Assembly (NCBI GenBank): GCA_965248685.1
Contig: CBDFKC010000004.1
Span: 992,001-1,056,000, forward strand
Direction of reading: 5' to 3'
Length of the DNA: 64,000 nucleotides
DNA from: VYFG01 sp965248685
Lineage (GTDB): Bacteria > Pseudomonadota > Gammaproteobacteria > Arenicellales > Poriferihabitantaceae
Part shown: one piece after another, positions 1-9,752 of the stretch
Position numbering within the stretch: position 1 is the first letter of the stretch
How the letters are laid out: every line of letters begins with the position of its first letter
Notes under the pieces: model-generated
Seen by the model: only the letters and a program-made list of their open reading frames with translations
Databases searched by the model: none
What the model was told of the DNA's origin: nothing
Program-made: the position numbers and the translations under genes

Positions 1-210
1 TCTTCTGATTTTTTGGTTGAACTTGTTAGTTAATATAAAGAGCGGATGGGTAAATTCAACCCGAGTGAAGCGCAATTCAAGCCCGCCTGATTGATCTATT
101 GTGATCATTTATCGAGTAAAATAACCAGTCCATTGGCGGGTTGCCAATAATCATTGTGCCGGTTAAGCGCTAAGTATTGCTCCACGAAAAACAGGATAAA
201 GAGGTTTAAA

Positions 211-2796
211 TTGCTAGAATCATACGAAAAACACGTGGTCGAAAGGGCTGCTCTTGGTTTAGTTCCAAAACCGTTGGATGCCGAGCAGACCGCGGCATTG
301 GTCGAGCTTATCAAATCCCCCCCTGGGGGTAAGGAAGAAATGCTTTTGGGTCTTATTCGTGATCGAGTGCCAGCAGGCGTCGATCAGGCGGCCTACGTAA
401 AAGCTGCATTTCTCGCTGCCATTGTCAACCAGGAAGCGTCTTCTCCGATTATTGACCGTGAACTGGCTGTGGACTTATTGGGCGCGATGCATGGTGGATA
501 TAATATTGCGCCGATGATCGCCGCATTGGACGAAGAACTATTGGCTGATGAAGCGGCGAATGCACTATCTCATACCTTGCTGATGTTCGACGCATTCTAT
601 GACGTAAAGGAGAAAGCTGACAAAGGTAATACCCATGCCGCCAAAGTAGTGCAGTCCTGGGCCGATGCCGAGTGGTTTACCAACCGACCTGCAGTTGCAG
701 AGAAAATAACAGTCACAGTATTTATGGTTCCTGGTGAAACCAATACCGATGATTTGTCGCCGGCGCCTGATGCCTGGTCGAGGCCGGATATTCCTTTGCA
801 TGCATTGGCGATGCTAAAGAATCCGCGCGATGGTCTTACAGAAAAACCACTTGAGCATCTCGAGGAACTCAAAAAACTTGGCCATCCTGTAGCCTATGTT
901 GGCGACGTGGTGGGTACCGGTTCCTCGCGTAAATCAGCGACAAACTCGGTGTTATGGTATACCGGCGACGATATACCCGGAATTCCGAATAAGCGGGCAG
1001 GAGGTTATTGTTTTGGTAGCAGTATCGCCCCAATATTCTTTAACACTATGGAAGACTCCGGGGCCCTGCCGATCGAGATGGACGTCAGTAAAATGGAAAT
1101 GGGTGACGTTATTGACGTCTATCCCTATGCAGGAAAAGTTTGCCGGCACGGCACTGACGATGTCATCAGTACTTTCGAGTTGAGCAACGACGTACTGCTT
1201 GATGAGGTGCGCGCTGGGGGCCGTATCAATTTAATTATTGGCAGAGGCCTGACGTCCCGCGCCCGGGAATCTCTGGGGCTGGGTGACAGTGAAACTTTTC
1301 GTAAGTCTGTCCCGCCAGTACAAAGCGACAAGGGTTATACCCTGGCGCAAAAGATGGTTGGCAAGGCTTGCGGCCTGCCCGGGGTACGTCCCGATCAATA
1401 CTGCGAGCCCGCCATGTCTACCGTGGGATCCCAGGATACGACGGGACCGATGACGAGAGACGAATTAAAGGATTTGGCTTGTCTCGGTTTTCAGGCAAGT
1501 TTGGTGATGCAGTCATTTTGTCATACTTCGGCCTACCCAAAACCGGTTGACGTCGAGACCCATCATAACCTGCCGGATTTTATGATGGACCGGGGCGGTA
1601 TAGCGTTAAAACCGGGAGACGGCATTATCCATTCCTGGATGAACCGCATGCTGTTACCGGACACCGTGGGTACCGGTGGTGACTCCCACACCCGATTCCC
1701 TTTGGGGATTTCATTTCCAGCTGGGTCCGGTTTAGTGGCTTTTGCCGCCGCCACCGGCGTCATGCCCCTGGATATGCCCGAGTCCGTGCTGGTGCGGTTT
1801 AGCGGGGAAATGCAGCCTGGTATTACGCTGCGAGATTTGGTGCACGCAATCCCCTACGTTGCAATCCAGAAAGGCTTGTTGACCGTGGCGAAAGAAGGTA
1901 AGAAAAATGTGTTCTCTGGACGCGTTCTTGAGATTGAAGGATTGCCCGACCTGAAAGTTGAGCAGGCTTTCGAATTAGCTGATGCATCGGCAGAGCGCTC
2001 CGCCTCGGGATGTACAATCAAGCTGAATAAAGAGCCTATTGTCGAATACATTAACTCCAATATCGTAATGTTAAAGTGGATGATTAGCGAAGGATATGGA
2101 GACACCCGGACCATCAATCGACGGATCGAAGCCATGCAGGAGTGGTTGGAAAATCCGGAATTGCTGGAAGCGGATGCGGATGCGGAATACGCCGAAGTCA
2201 TTGAAATTGATCTTAACCAGATTAAAGAGCCGATTCTATGCGCGCCGAATGATCCTGACGATGCACGGTTATTGTCTGAGGTTGCAGGAGATAGCGTAGA
2301 CGAAGTATTTATTGGTTCGTGTATGACCAATATCGGCCACTTTCGCGCGGCGGGAAAGCTGCTCGACAAAATGAACAAAGTTATACCAACCAGGATGTGG
2401 GTGGTTCCGCCAACCAAAATGGATCAGGCCAAACTGATAGAAGAAGGCTGGTACGCGGTATTTGCCAAAGCTGGCGCCAGAACCGAACCGCCGGGTTGCT
2501 CGCTGTGCATGGGCAACCAGGCAAGGGTTGCCGATGATTGCACCGTGGTTTCAACCTCAACCCGAAACTTTCCCAACCGCCTGGGTAAAGGCGCAAACGT
2601 CTATCTCGCTTCGTCGGAGCTATCCTCGGTGGCGGCTGTACTGGGGCGGCTTCCCACGGTAGCCGAATATATGGATGTCGCCTCAGAACTGAATACGATG
2701 GCAGCCGAGATCTATCGCTATTTGAATTTCAACGAAATCGAACACTATCAGCTGGCGGCAAATTCAGTAGTTCCAGAGCAGCAACTCTCTCAATAG
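211..2796 (+). CDS. acnB: Aconitate hydratase B (AcnB), bifunctional with 2-methylisocitrate dehydratase
   Basis: Cytosolic [4Fe-4S] enzyme that interconverts citrate and isocitrate in the TCA cycle; family members also dehydrate 2-methylisocitrate. The protein reads as AcnB over its whole length (861 aa; E. coli AcnB is about 865), with the N-terminal HEAT-like domain (YEKHVVERAALGLVPKPLD), the swivel domain and the catalytic part. Cluster cysteines are visible in GSCMTNIGHF and PGCSLCMGNQ near the C-terminus. The reading frame is open from 154, but the family start aligns with the TTG at 211, which has an AAAGAGG ribosome site 6 bases upstream, so I chose TTG. It is monocistronic: a strong terminator follows and the next gene is unrelated. 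Identification is secure; the start is inferred. Confidence 0.97.
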   Translation: MLESYEKHVVERAALGLVPKPLDAEQTAALVELIKSPPGGKEEMLLGLIRDRVPAGVDQAAYVKAAFLAAIVNQEASSPIIDRELAVDLLGAMHGGYNIAPMIAALDEELLADEAANALSHTLLMFDAFYDVKEKADKGNTHAAKVVQSWADAEWFTNRPAVAEKITVTVFMVPGETNTDDLSPAPDAWSRPDIPLHALAMLKNPRDGLTEKPLEHLEELKKLGHPVAYVGDVVGTGSSRKSATNSVLWYTGDDIPGIPNKRAGGYCFGSSIAPIFFNTMEDSGALPIEMDVSKMEMGDVIDVYPYAGKVCRHGTDDVISTFELSNDVLLDEVRAGGRINLIIGRGLTSRARESLGLGDSETFRKSVPPVQSDKGYTLAQKMVGKACGLPGVRPDQYCEPAMSTVGSQDTTGPMTRDELKDLACLGFQASLVMQSFCHTSAYPKPVDVETHHNLPDFMMDRGGIALKPGDGIIHSWMNRMLLPDTVGTGGDSHTRFPLGISFPAGSGLVAFAAATGVMPLDMPESVLVRFSGEMQPGITLRDLVHAIPYVAIQKGLLTVAKEGKKNVFSGRVLEIEGLPDLKVEQAFELADASAERSASGCTIKLNKEPIVEYINSNIVMLKWMISEGYGDTRTINRRIEAMQEWLENPELLEADADAEYAEVIEIDLNQIKEPILCAPNDPDDARLLSEVAGDSVDEVFIGSCMTNIGHFRAAGKLLDKMNKVIPTRMWVVPPTKMDQAKLIEEGWYAVFAKAGARTEPPGCSLCMGNQARVADDCTVVSTSTRNFPNRLGKGANVYLASSELSSVAAVLGRLPTVAEYMDVASELNTMAAEIYRYLNFNEIEHYQLAANSVVPEQQLSQ

Positions 2797-2829
2797 GAAT
2801 TTTACCGCATTAGTGTGAATACAGTCTCC

Positions 2830-2857
2830 GCCGGTTACCCTGGTAACCGGCTTTTTT
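2830..2857 (+). terminator. Rho-independent terminator of acnB
   Basis: A perfect inverted repeat (GCCGGTTACC / GGTAACCGGC, with the top of the stem opening to form the loop) is followed directly by six T residues. It lies 33 bases after the acnB stop codon and separates acnB from pcnB. Confidence 0.88.
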
Positions 2858-2888
2858 ACTGTGGCTTTCATCAGCCATATGGAAGAAT

Positions 2889-4247
2889 TTGAAACCCACT
2901 TATTACCAATCTAGCGAATTTGGATTTAGTCGCAACCAAATTAGTAACGCCGCGCTTGACGTTGTCGATGGATTGCAGCAAGCCGGTTTTGATGGCTATC
3001 TGGTTGGGGGATGCGTACGGGATTTGATACTTGGGAAAGAACCCAAGGATTTTGATGTTACCACCGATGCGAGCCCGGAACAGGCTCGGGACATATTTCG
3101 AAGAGCTCGAATTATCGGGCGGCGATTTCGCCTGGTCCATGTCCGATTTGGCCGTGAAGTTATTGAGGTGGCGACTTATCGTGCGCCGCCTGATTTAAAG
3201 AGAAGTAGTGAAAAGAAAAAGGGTTGGATGCCGTGGAGAAAAAAGGCTCCCACTGAAAGTGGACGGATTCTCGATGACAATGTTTATGGCACTATCGAAG
3301 ATGATGCAATAAGACGGGATTTTACTATCAACGCATTGTATTACGACCCCTTTAGTGAACAAGTCATCGATTTTCTGGGCGGGGTAACAGATCTTCAGAA
3401 TAATCAAATGACGATGATCGGTAATCCTGAAACCAGATTTGCGGAAGATCCTGTGAGAATGTTGCGGGTCCTCCGATTCAAAGCAAAACTGGGGCTGGAA
3501 CCTGACGCTGCTCTGACCAACGCAGTAGATAAACAGCGATCGCTTATTGCCGAAGTGCCAGCGGCAAGATTGTATGATGAGGTTTTAAAGTTATTCCATC
3601 ATGCCCATGCGGTAAATAGCTGGCGTGAACTCCGGCGATCCGGGATGGCAGACTATCTGTTTTCCCAGACCATAAATGCGATCGAAGAAGAAGGAGGTGA
3701 GCGTTGGGAGGAACTCATTATTCGGGCGCTGGAAAATACTGACCGGCGGGTACGTCAGGATAAACCCGTAATTCCGGCATTCTTGTTTGCGGTATTACTG
3801 TGGAGACCATTTTGTCGCCGCTATGACCAGTTGTCTAACGGTAAATCCTATAATAGCGAAACCTTTTGGCAGGCCGGCGATCAAGTGTTTGCCAATCAGG
3901 TGCAGGAAGTTGCAGTTCCACGGCGGGTGTCGGTGCCTAGCATTGAAGTTTGGATGATGCAGGGAAATCTTGAGCGTCGTAGGCCAAAGTCCATTTTTAC
4001 ACTACTTGAAAACAGACGCTTTCGCGCTGCTTACGATTTTCTGTTGTTGAGAGGGAACGTGGAAAAGGTTGATCAGGAAATTTCTGATTGGTGGACCAGA
4101 ATACAAAGCCTTAATGAAAATGGACGGCGGGAAATGGTAGAGCAGTTACGTGCAAACACGACTACGCCTTCAACATCCCGCAAACGGCGTCGATCACGAA
4201 GACCCAAAAAGCCTGGGGGGGCTGCAACCCACTCTTCAGGTGACTGA
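2889..4247 (+). CDS. pcnB: Poly(A) polymerase I (PcnB)
   Basis: Adds 3' poly(A) tails to RNA, which promotes degradation. The class II nucleotidyltransferase head domain is clear: YLVGGCVRDLILG followed by PKDFDVTT (catalytic Asp pair) near residues 37-60, then RRDFTINAL and the RMLRVLRF segment. The C-terminus is strongly basic (KRRRSRRPKK), as is usual for RNA binding. At 452 aa the length is normal. The first in-frame start is TTG at 2889; a GGAAG purine run sits unusually close (about 3 bases) upstream, so a slightly different start is possible. In many relatives folK follows pcnB; here a yciO-like gene follows 2 bases after the stop. Confidence 0.95.
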   Translation: MKPTYYQSSEFGFSRNQISNAALDVVDGLQQAGFDGYLVGGCVRDLILGKEPKDFDVTTDASPEQARDIFRRARIIGRRFRLVHVRFGREVIEVATYRAPPDLKRSSEKKKGWMPWRKKAPTESGRILDDNVYGTIEDDAIRRDFTINALYYDPFSEQVIDFLGGVTDLQNNQMTMIGNPETRFAEDPVRMLRVLRFKAKLGLEPDAALTNAVDKQRSLIAEVPAARLYDEVLKLFHHAHAVNSWRELRRSGMADYLFSQTINAIEEEGGERWEELIIRALENTDRRVRQDKPVIPAFLFAVLLWRPFCRRYDQLSNGKSYNSETFWQAGDQVFANQVQEVAVPRRVSVPSIEVWMMQGNLERRRPKSIFTLLENRRFRAAYDFLLLRGNVEKVDQEISDWWTRIQSLNENGRREMVEQLRANTTTPSTSRKRRRSRRPKKPGGAATHSSGD

Positions 4248-4249
4248 AT

Positions 4250-4870
4250 ATGGCGCAGTTTTTTCAGATTCATCCGCAGAACCCGCAGCCAAGATTGATT
4301 CGACAGGCAGTTGGCATCTTGCGAGGCGGGGGTGTTATTGCCTATCCTACCGATTCAAGTTACGCACTCGGCTGCACTATCGGCAATAAAGATGCGATGG
4401 AAAGAATAAGAAAAATCCGACGCGTCGACGACGATCATAACTTTACATTGGTCTGCAAAGACCTCTCCGAGCTTAGTCTGTATGCCAGGGTTGATAATGA
4501 AGAATATCGACTGCTGAAGCGCTTTACTCCAGGACCCTATACCTTTATTCTCGGCGCCACCCGAGAGGTGCCGCGAAGGTTGCAGCATGCGAAACGCAAG
4601 ACCATTGGATTAAGGGTGCCGGACTACCCGATCGTTTCTGCCATGCTCGCTGAACTCGGCGAGCCAATCATGAGCTCAACCTTGATCATGCCCGGGGAGC
4701 AACTGCCGATGAATGACGCTGAAGATATTCGTGAACGCCTTGAACGTCAGATTGACATGGTCATCGATGGCGGTCCATGTGATTTCGAACCGACTTCGGT
4801 GATTGGTCTTGAAAGTGGTGTTCCTCAAGTATTACGAAGGGGCAAGGGAGATTTAACTGCTTTTGAATAG
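4250..4870 (+). CDS. yciO: YciO/YrdC/Sua5-family protein
   Basis: A 206-aa YrdC-domain protein. The family includes L-threonylcarbamoyladenylate synthase (TsaC/Sua5), which makes the precursor of tRNA t6A; the YciO branch has a less certain role. Family features seen: the N-terminal GGVIAYPTDSSYALGC segment, KIRRVDDDHNFTLVC, the FTPGPYTFIL stretch, IGLRVPDYP and the C-terminal EPTSVIGLESG. The ATG begins 2 bases after the pcnB stop, so it is probably cotranscribed with pcnB. The fit is better to YciO than to TsaC because of the KIRR...HNFTLVC region and the position upstream of trpS. Confident about family, less about substrate. Confidence 0.88.
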   Translation: MAQFFQIHPQNPQPRLIRQAVGILRGGGVIAYPTDSSYALGCTIGNKDAMERIRKIRRVDDDHNFTLVCKDLSELSLYARVDNEEYRLLKRFTPGPYTFILGATREVPRRLQHAKRKTIGLRVPDYPIVSAMLAELGEPIMSSTLIMPGEQLPMNDAEDIRERLERQIDMVIDGGPCDFEPTSVIGLESGVPQVLRRGKGDLTAFE

Positions 4871-4987
4871 ACCCGTTTGATGGTTGACTCAGAATAGGAT
4901 TCAGCGCCAGAGTCTCCCTGGTAAAAATGAGCCAATCCAACAGAACTATTGCAGGGCTTGATCCACAAAATTGAAACTTTTTCAGCT

Positions 4988-6199
4988 ATGAGTGAAATAG
5001 AAAATCGTCGGGTACTTTCGGGTATGCGACCTACCGGCAAGCTTCATCTTGGTCACTATCATGGTGTGCTCAAAAACTGGATCAGGATGCAACAGGAGTA
5101 TGAGTGTTTTTATTTCATCGCGGATTGGCATGCTTTGACCACCCATTACGACGCACCCGAGACCATGAATGAGCATGTGTGGGAAATGGTGGTTGACTGG
5201 CTGGCATCCGGGGTAGACCCTGAGCGGGCGACATTGTTTATCCAGTCCCGGGTACCCGAGCATGCTGAGTTGCATTTGCTGTTGTCTATGGTCACACCCC
5301 TAGGATGGCTCGAACGGGTTCCCAGCTTTAAGGATCAACAGGAAAAATTGCGTGAAAAAGACCTGGCAACCTACGGTTTTCTTGGCTACCCACTGCTTCA
5401 GTCGGCCGATATTTTAATCTACCGGGCTGCCCATGTTCCGGTGGGGGAAGATCAGGTACCTCATGTGGAATTAACCAGAGAAATTGCCCGTCGGTTTAAT
5501 CACTTCTTTGGTCGCACCAAGGAGTTTCAGCAACAAGTCGATACCAGTATCGAGCAGATGGGAAAAAAAGCCGCGAAGCTTTATCGACGTTTGCGCCAGG
5601 CGTTTACCGAACAAGGAGACCGCGAAGCATTACAGGAGGCCAGGGATTTGGTGGCAAATCAGCAAAATATTAATGCTGAACAGAAACACAGACTATTGGG
5701 TCATCTTGAGGGGCGGGGTGTAGCGTTGTTGCCTGAGCCTGCTGCACTATTGACGGAAGCGGCTAAAATGCCAGGATTGGACGGACAGAAAATGTCAAAA
5801 TCCTACGGCAATACAATTGCCTTAAGAGACGACCCAAAGCGGGTGGAGCAAGCCATCAGGGTGATGCCTACCGACCCGGCGCGGGTTAGGCTGACCGATC
5901 CCGGGGATCCCGAAAAATGTCCTGTATGGCAGTTGCACAAGGTCTACAGCGATAAAGATACCCTGGACTGGGTTGCCAGTGGCTGTCGCGCCGCTGCATT
6001 TGGTTGTCTGGAATGTAAAAAACCATTAATCGAAAAAATTATTGAGGAACAGGAGGTGATACGGGATCGTGCCCGGCCCTACGAAAACAATCCTGGTATG
6101 GTGCGCGAGGTAATTGCCCTGGGAGAGGTGAAAGCGCGCAAAGTAGCCAGCGAAACCATGCAGATTGTGCGAGAATCGGTAGGTACTATCTATCGCTAA
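4988..6199 (+). CDS. trpS: Tryptophan--tRNA ligase
   Basis: Class I aminoacyl-tRNA synthetase charging tRNA-Trp in the cytosol. The HIGH-type motif is in GMRPTGKLHLGHYHG near the N-terminus and the second signature is KMSKS within GLDGQKMSKSYGN. Between them lies an insertion of roughly 80 residues, predicted helical and charged (after the RTKEF segment), which makes the protein (403 aa) longer than the 330-aa E. coli form; long TrpS forms of this kind occur in other gammaproteobacteria. The frame is open from a TTG at 4949, but the ATG at 4988 gives the usual short lead-in to the first motif. It heads the trpS-scpA-scpB-rluB gene string. Confidence 0.95.
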   Translation: MSEIENRRVLSGMRPTGKLHLGHYHGVLKNWIRMQQEYECFYFIADWHALTTHYDAPETMNEHVWEMVVDWLASGVDPERATLFIQSRVPEHAELHLLLSMVTPLGWLERVPSFKDQQEKLREKDLATYGFLGYPLLQSADILIYRAAHVPVGEDQVPHVELTREIARRFNHFFGRTKEFQQQVDTSIEQMGKKAAKLYRRLRQAFTEQGDREALQEARDLVANQQNINAEQKHRLLGHLEGRGVALLPEPAALLTEAAKMPGLDGQKMSKSYGNTIALRDDPKRVEQAIRVMPTDPARVRLTDPGDPEKCPVWQLHKVYSDKDTLDWVASGCRAAAFGCLECKKPLIEKIIEEQEVIRDRARPYENNPGMVREVIALGEVKARKVASETMQIVRESVGTIYR

Positions 6200-6203
6200 T
6201 CGG

Positions 6204-7136
6204 ATGACTCAATCCAGCAAAGACCAGGACCAATCGGCCACTCCGACCGCCCAGGAAGATGGCCCGGATGAGGCGATAGCCAGTATCCAGGCAGGTGCGG
6301 GTGAACCGCCAGCCCAGGTTGATGCAATAGATATCACCGAGACAGCCTCGGTACCCGATCCGGTTACCATTCTGGTAAATGGGGAGACGCTAAATAAGCT
6401 ACCCGATGACCTGTATATTCCTCCGGACGCATTGGAGGTATTCCTCGAAACATTCCAGGGACCTCTCGACCTGCTGCTGTATCTGATCCGAAAACAAAAT
6501 CTCGATATTCTTCATATTCCCGTGGCATTGATTACCCGACAATACATGGAATACGTTGAGTTGATGCGTCATTTCAGGTTGGACCTGGCCGCGGAATATC
6601 TGGTCATGGCGGCGATGCTGGCGGAAATAAAATCCAGAATGCTGTTACCTAGACCCGTCAGCACCGATTCTGAGGACGAAGAAGATCCCCGAGCTACCTT
6701 GATTCGTCGATTACAGGAATACGAGCGATTTAGCCAGGCTGCCAGAGATATTGAAGACCGACCGAGACTCGAGCGGGAGTTATTTCTGGTGACCAGTGAT
6801 TTTGAGGATCCGGCACCAGTGAAAGTAGAGGCACGGGCGTCGATTAACGATCTGATAGTGGCATTTCGCCAGGTGATGGAGCGCAATGTTCAGAACAAAA
6901 ACTGGACTGTGAGGCATGACGGTCTCACCGTACGGGAGAAGATGACCACTATACTCAATCGTATCCGTACAGTTGGTTTTATGCAATTCGAAGAGTTATT
7001 CGACCCGAAAGAGGGTCGGCTTGGTCTGGTAGTGTGCTTTATGGCGATATTGGAATTAACCCGGGACAAAATGCTCATCGTCGTTCAAAACGAGCCATTT
7101 GCCCCGATCCACATGAAAAGTACTGAAGCAAATTAA
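6204..7136 (+). CDS. scpA: Segregation and condensation protein A (ScpA)
   Basis: Kleisin subunit that bridges SMC heads and works with ScpB in chromosome compaction and segregation. The conserved kleisin N-domain begins near residue 74 (ALEVFLETFQGPLDLLLYLI, then the NLDILHIPVALITRQYMEYV stretch), and the winged-helix C-domain is near the end (KEGRLGLVVCFMAILELTRD). The first 70 or so residues are an acidic, low-complexity extension rich in D/E/Q/P that most ScpA proteins lack. It lies 4 bases after trpS and 5 bases before scpB, so it is operonic. Confidence 0.95.
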   Translation: MTQSSKDQDQSATPTAQEDGPDEAIASIQAGAGEPPAQVDAIDITETASVPDPVTILVNGETLNKLPDDLYIPPDALEVFLETFQGPLDLLLYLIRKQNLDILHIPVALITRQYMEYVELMRHFRLDLAAEYLVMAAMLAEIKSRMLLPRPVSTDSEDEEDPRATLIRRLQEYERFSQAARDIEDRPRLERELFLVTSDFEDPAPVKVEARASINDLIVAFRQVMERNVQNKNWTVRHDGLTVREKMTTILNRIRTVGFMQFEELFDPKEGRLGLVVCFMAILELTRDKMLIVVQNEPFAPIHMKSTEAN

Positions 7137-7141
7137 TTGAT

Positions 7142-8083
7142 ATGTCGGATGATTTAAAGAATATCGTCGAGGCTGTATTACTGGTTTCTGACAGCACGGT
7201 TAACGTTGCCAGAGTTCAGGGCTTGTTTGACAAGGGCGTACGCCCTGATGCTGCTCAGGTACTCGAAGCTATCGCGTCATTGCAAAATGACTGTGAAGGG
7301 CGCGGAGTGGAACTGGTGAAGATTGGCAGTGGATATCGATACCAAACCCGTGAGAAGTATGCGGACTACCTGCGTGCACTATACGCCGTCAAGCCTCCCA
7401 GAATGTCTCGGGCACTATTGGAAACTCTGGCCATCGTTGCTTATCGGCAGCCAGTTAGTCGAGGTGATATCGAAGAGGTTCGAGGAGTAAGCGTGAGCTC
7501 CGAGATAATGCAAAAACTGGTCGAGCGAGAATGGATTAAGCAGGTTGGGGTTCGTGATGTTCCAGGTAGACCAGGTTTATTTGGCACAACGCCTGATTTT
7601 TTGTCTTATTTTAATCTCGAGTCTCTGAAAGACCTGCCGGTATTGATGGACGAACGGGGAATAAGCGAAATAGCCAGCGATCTGGATATGCCTCTGCCAC
7701 CAGAATTGATGGCGGCGCTTACTCCCGAAAATGAAGAGATTCCCGAGGATTCCGATGAAGGTGAAGACACCCATGAGGCTCTGTCGGACACCGATGACGA
7801 CTTCGATAGTAGAACTGGGGTCGACAATGCCATTGATGAAGAAGCTGCTGAAGGGGATGAGATAGATCCTGGGCATCAAGCTGACGAACAGCAACAGATT
7901 GCGAATGTAAATAAGCCTGAAGCCAGCGACAGCGATCATGATGAAAATGGAATTGGAGACCAGGCTGAGCATGATGATGTTTCAGAAGAGCGAGCTGATA
8001 GCGAAGAAAATCCTGACGAGGAGGTTGATGAAGATCACGCCTACCCACTTCAGGCGGCCAGTCATCTTGTAAATCAGGGATGA
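7142..8083 (+). CDS. scpB: Segregation and condensation protein B (ScpB)
   Basis: Partner of ScpA that binds the central kleisin region as a dimer. Two winged-helix units occupy residues 1-180: KNIVEAVLLVSDSTVNVARV at the start, then PRMSRALLETLAIVAYRQPV and GRPGLFGTTPDFLSYF, which are family hallmarks. From about residue 190 to the end (313 aa total) the chain is an acidic, probably disordered tail made largely of D and E. ScpB is usually 190-280 aa, so the tail is long. The stop overlaps the rluB start (ATGA), which suggests translational coupling. Confidence 0.95.
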   Translation: MSDDLKNIVEAVLLVSDSTVNVARVQGLFDKGVRPDAAQVLEAIASLQNDCEGRGVELVKIGSGYRYQTREKYADYLRALYAVKPPRMSRALLETLAIVAYRQPVSRGDIEEVRGVSVSSEIMQKLVEREWIKQVGVRDVPGRPGLFGTTPDFLSYFNLESLKDLPVLMDERGISEIASDLDMPLPPELMAALTPENEEIPEDSDEGEDTHEALSDTDDDFDSRTGVDNAIDEEAAEGDEIDPGHQADEQQQIANVNKPEASDSDHDENGIGDQAEHDDVSEERADSEENPDEEVDEDHAYPLQAASHLVNQG

Positions 8084-9000
8084 CGCAACCGGGGCGACCG
8101 GGAGTCCGGTTGCAAAAATATCTGGCAGATCGAGGTATCGGGTCCAGGCGTAAAATAGAAGGATGGATCAGCGAAGGAAAAATTCGAGTCGATGGTCGGG
8201 TTGCTGAGCTTGGCGATCGGGTCAATGACAATGCCAGGATAAGTATTGACGGTCGACCCATTCGGGGAAAGGTACAGGATCGAAAGAGCCGAATCATTAT
8301 GTACAACAAGCCCGAGGGGGAAATTTCCACACGGGATGATCCTGCCAAACGACCTACAGTATTCAGGCGACTACCCAAACTTAAAGGAGAGCGTTGGGTG
8401 ATAGTGGGGAGGTTAGATATTAATACCAGGGGACTCCTGTTGTTTACCAACAACGGTGACCTGGCAAATCGCCTGATGCATCCCGAATTTGGTCTGGAAC
8501 GTGAATATCTATGCCGAATTTATGGGCGTGTTAATGATTCCGCGCTGAGCAGCCTGACCCAAGGGGTAGAAATCGATGGGGAAATGGTACGATTTCATGA
8601 GTTGAAACGAAACCGCGGAGAAGGCAGCAATACCTGGTATACGGTAGTGGTAACCGAAGGTAAGTATCGGGAAGTACGTCGAATGTGGGAAACCGTGGGC
8701 TGTCGAGTAAGCCGGCTGGTCAGGGTCAGGTACGGCAGCGTGAGGTTGCCGAAAAACTTGAAGCAAGGGGAGTTTCTCGAGCTAAAACACGCGGAAATTG
8801 CGCGATTGTTGCCGCACAGCAATATCAACCAGGAAATCAGAGGAACCACTCCGTCTGATCAATCGCGTCCACCCAAGTCTAAACCCGGATTAAAATCTCG
8901 CAGGCACTCTTCGGATAAAAGATTTCCTGGCAGAAAACCTGCTACCAGTAAAACCGCTGGCGGTAGAAAAAAACGGACGACAAAAGCCGGTAGAAAATGA
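8080..9000 (+). CDS. rluB: 23S rRNA pseudouridine(2605) synthase (RluB)
   Basis: Isomerises a uridine in helix 90-92 of 23S rRNA. It has an N-terminal S4 RNA-binding domain (RLQKYLADRGIGSRRKIEGW) and the RluB/RluE/RsuA catalytic motif GRLDINTRGLLLFTNNGDLA, with the catalytic Asp in RLD. REVRRMWETVGCRVSRLVRV is also typical. The last 60 residues are a Lys/Arg/Ser-rich tail, common in RluB and probably an RNA contact. The start overlaps the scpB stop and the end overlaps the next gene (ATGA), so the run from trpS to the glycosyltransferase looks like one transcript. Confidence 0.95.
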   Translation: MTQPGRPGVRLQKYLADRGIGSRRKIEGWISEGKIRVDGRVAELGDRVNDNARISIDGRPIRGKVQDRKSRIIMYNKPEGEISTRDDPAKRPTVFRRLPKLKGERWVIVGRLDINTRGLLLFTNNGDLANRLMHPEFGLEREYLCRIYGRVNDSALSSLTQGVEIDGEMVRFHELKRNRGEGSNTWYTVVVTEGKYREVRRMWETVGCRVSRLVRVRYGSVRLPKNLKQGEFLELKHAEIARLLPHSNINQEIRGTTPSDQSRPPKSKPGLKSRRHSSDKRFPGRKPATSKTAGGRKKRTTKAGRK

Positions 9001-9752
9001 AAATCTCCATAGTGACCGTTGTGTATAACGCGGTGGATACTATCGAGCAAACAATATTGTCAGTGCACGCCCAACGTTACGCTGATGTCGAACATATTGT
9101 GATTGACGGCGCTTCAACAGACGGAACGGTAGAAGTAATTAAACGCCACCAGGATAAGTTGAGCCAATGGGTTTCCCAGTCCGATCAAGGGATATACCAT
9201 GCGATGAATGCAGGAATAGCCCTCGCCAGCGGCGACATTGTCGGAACATTGAATGCAGACGATATCTATCAGGATGAGGGGGTTCTTGATTTGGTGAGTT
9301 CGTGTTTATCCGATCCTGATATAGACGCCTGCTACGGCGATTTGGTGTATGTCTCCAGGCAAGATACCAATAAAGTAATACGTTATTGGCAGTCACGAGA
9401 CTACTGTCCTGGATTGTTCGAAGCTGGCTGGATGCCCGCACACCCGACTTTTTTTGTTCGCAGAGCGCTTTATGGGCAGCTGGGTTGTTTCGACACTAAA
9501 ATGAGATTTCAGGCCGATTTCGAACTAACCGCGAGATTAATGGCGGTGCACGGGATAGCAACCCGATATCTGCCCCAAATTATGGTGAGAATGCGCATAG
9601 GGGGGGCTACCAACAGAAGCATTGGTAACATCGTCAAGGGAAACGCTGAATCCTATTCGGCTTGCAAAAGGTTGGGTCTGAAGGTTTCGCCGATGTACTT
9701 CGTGTCGAAATTTGCTATGCGATTGCCTCAGTTCTTTCGTCGGGTGCGATAG
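8997..9752 (+). CDS. Family 2 glycosyltransferase
   Basis: A 251-aa GT-A fold glycosyltransferase, probably acting at the inner face of the membrane on cell-surface polysaccharide precursors. It opens with ISIVTVVYNAVDTIEQTILS, has the nucleotide-binding segment VIDGASTDGT, the metal-binding acidic motif LNADD (DxD equivalent) near residue 83, and PAHPTFFVRRALY in the acceptor part. It resembles colanic-acid type (WcaA/WcaE-like) enzymes. The 4-base overlap with rluB implies coupling, although the functions are unrelated. No other sugar genes lie nearby, so donor and acceptor are unknown. Confidence 0.88.
   Translation: MKISIVTVVYNAVDTIEQTILSVHAQRYADVEHIVIDGASTDGTVEVIKRHQDKLSQWVSQSDQGIYHAMNAGIALASGDIVGTLNADDIYQDEGVLDLVSSCLSDPDIDACYGDLVYVSRQDTNKVIRYWQSRDYCPGLFEAGWMPAHPTFFVRRALYGQLGCFDTKMRFQADFELTARLMAVHGIATRYLPQIMVRMRIGGATNRSIGNIVKGNAESYSACKRLGLKVSPMYFVSKFAMRLPQFFRRVR

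Noticed and set aside
1854..2417. Minus-strand 187-codon frame inside acnB
   Set aside because: Antisense to strongly conserved aconitase sequence, with no ribosome site or recognisable domain.
7719..8453. Long minus-strand open frame of 244 codons across scpB/rluB
   Set aside because: It is antisense to two well-identified genes, has no family resemblance and a residue mix typical of shadow frames.
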